A stretch of 14,941 nt of DNA, taken from positions 1 through 14,941 of the forward strand of contig CAZHPA010000044.1 of NCBI GenBank assembly GCA_964533945.1, written 5' to 3'. Below, in pieces: positions 14,786 to 14,941 of this stretch. Below the pieces are notes generated by a model. That model was given only the letters and a program-made list of their open reading frames with translations, did no database searches and was not told the DNA's origin. The translations under genes were made by a program, and so were the position numbers. Every line of letters starts with the position of its first letter. Positions within the stretch are counted from its first letter, which is position 1. Source of the DNA: CAZHPA01 sp964533945 (GTDB taxonomy: Bacteria; Bacillota; Clostridia; Lachnospirales; WRBF01).

Positions 14786-14941
14786 CAGGCAATTCCGTCT
14801 GCGAAAAAATAAAATTTTGCTTGAATTAGATAAATTCATATGTTAAGATAAAGCAGATATAAAGCGTCTTGAAACGGGCAACAAATCTGTTACAACAAAT
14901 TTAAACAAAACTATACAAATATGTATATAAGTATAAATTTA
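14786..14941 (+). promoter_or_regulatory. Non-coding right edge with a possible rightward promoter
   Basis: No gene is seen. TTACAA (14890-14895), 16-base spacer, TATACA (14912-14917) is a plausible plus-strand promoter pointing out of the window. Its -10 lies in a TATACA-aata-TGTATA inverted repeat (14912-14927) that might be an operator. The rest is AT-rich and unassigned. Confidence 0.3.

Overview
The window is AT-rich, has dense purine-rich ribosome binding sites (GGAGG type, some with TTG or GTG starts), and carries a cohesin/dockerin protein, a non-zinc anti-sigma factor and SigA-like promoters. Together these point to a low-GC anaerobic Firmicute of class Clostridia, probably Lachnospirales or a relative. 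That placement is inference; there is no rRNA or other phylogenetic marker beyond tyrS.

Layout. Positions 1-2640 hold an accessory block on the minus strand: a broken AraC-type regulator at the left edge, then a two-gene unit in which an MFS (DHA3/Mef-like) exporter is followed 15 bases later by a WYL-domain regulator. Positions 2608-5899 hold housekeeping genes on the minus strand: tyrS, closed by its own terminator, and a 598-residue M24 Xaa-Pro aminopeptidase. The aminopeptidase's last 11 codons are duplicated just downstream of its stop. Positions 5872-8132 hold a large poly-HAMP chemoreceptor with a strong terminator. Divergent from it, 8321-9782 (plus strand) is an ECF sigma factor with its anti-sigma partner, preceded by an ECF-looking promoter (TGTAAT-N16-CGTATA). 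A perfect 15-bp bidirectional terminator at 9816-9851 separates this pair from the convergent 9873-14276 gene.

The centrepiece is the 1467-residue secreted protein at 9873-14276 (minus strand). It has a signal peptide, a cohesin, a dockerin, a Pro-rich linker, a GHL10 (DUF187/DigH-like) glycosidase-like domain, and about 760 residues made of nine Trp-centred modules of 79-98 residues, two of them with exact Asp-box motifs. Its upstream region has two tandem 51-bp copies (period 52), each carrying a SigA-like promoter with a 17-bp spacer, and a leader of about 145 nt. Beyond that is a non-coding element of about 228 bp bounded by 23-bp inverted repeats, whose ends resemble IS200/IS605 (TnpB-type) ends. 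No tnpA or tnpB is present.

How they may work together (inference): the exporter and WYL regulator look like an autoregulated efflux unit. The sigma/anti-sigma pair looks like an autoregulated envelope-stress switch, possibly with a second translation start that makes a secreted-looking short form of the anti-sigma factor. The cohesin-dockerin-GHL10 protein looks like a surface or extracellular glycan-acting enzyme able both to dock and to be docked onto. No defence system, CRISPR array, tRNA or rRNA was found.
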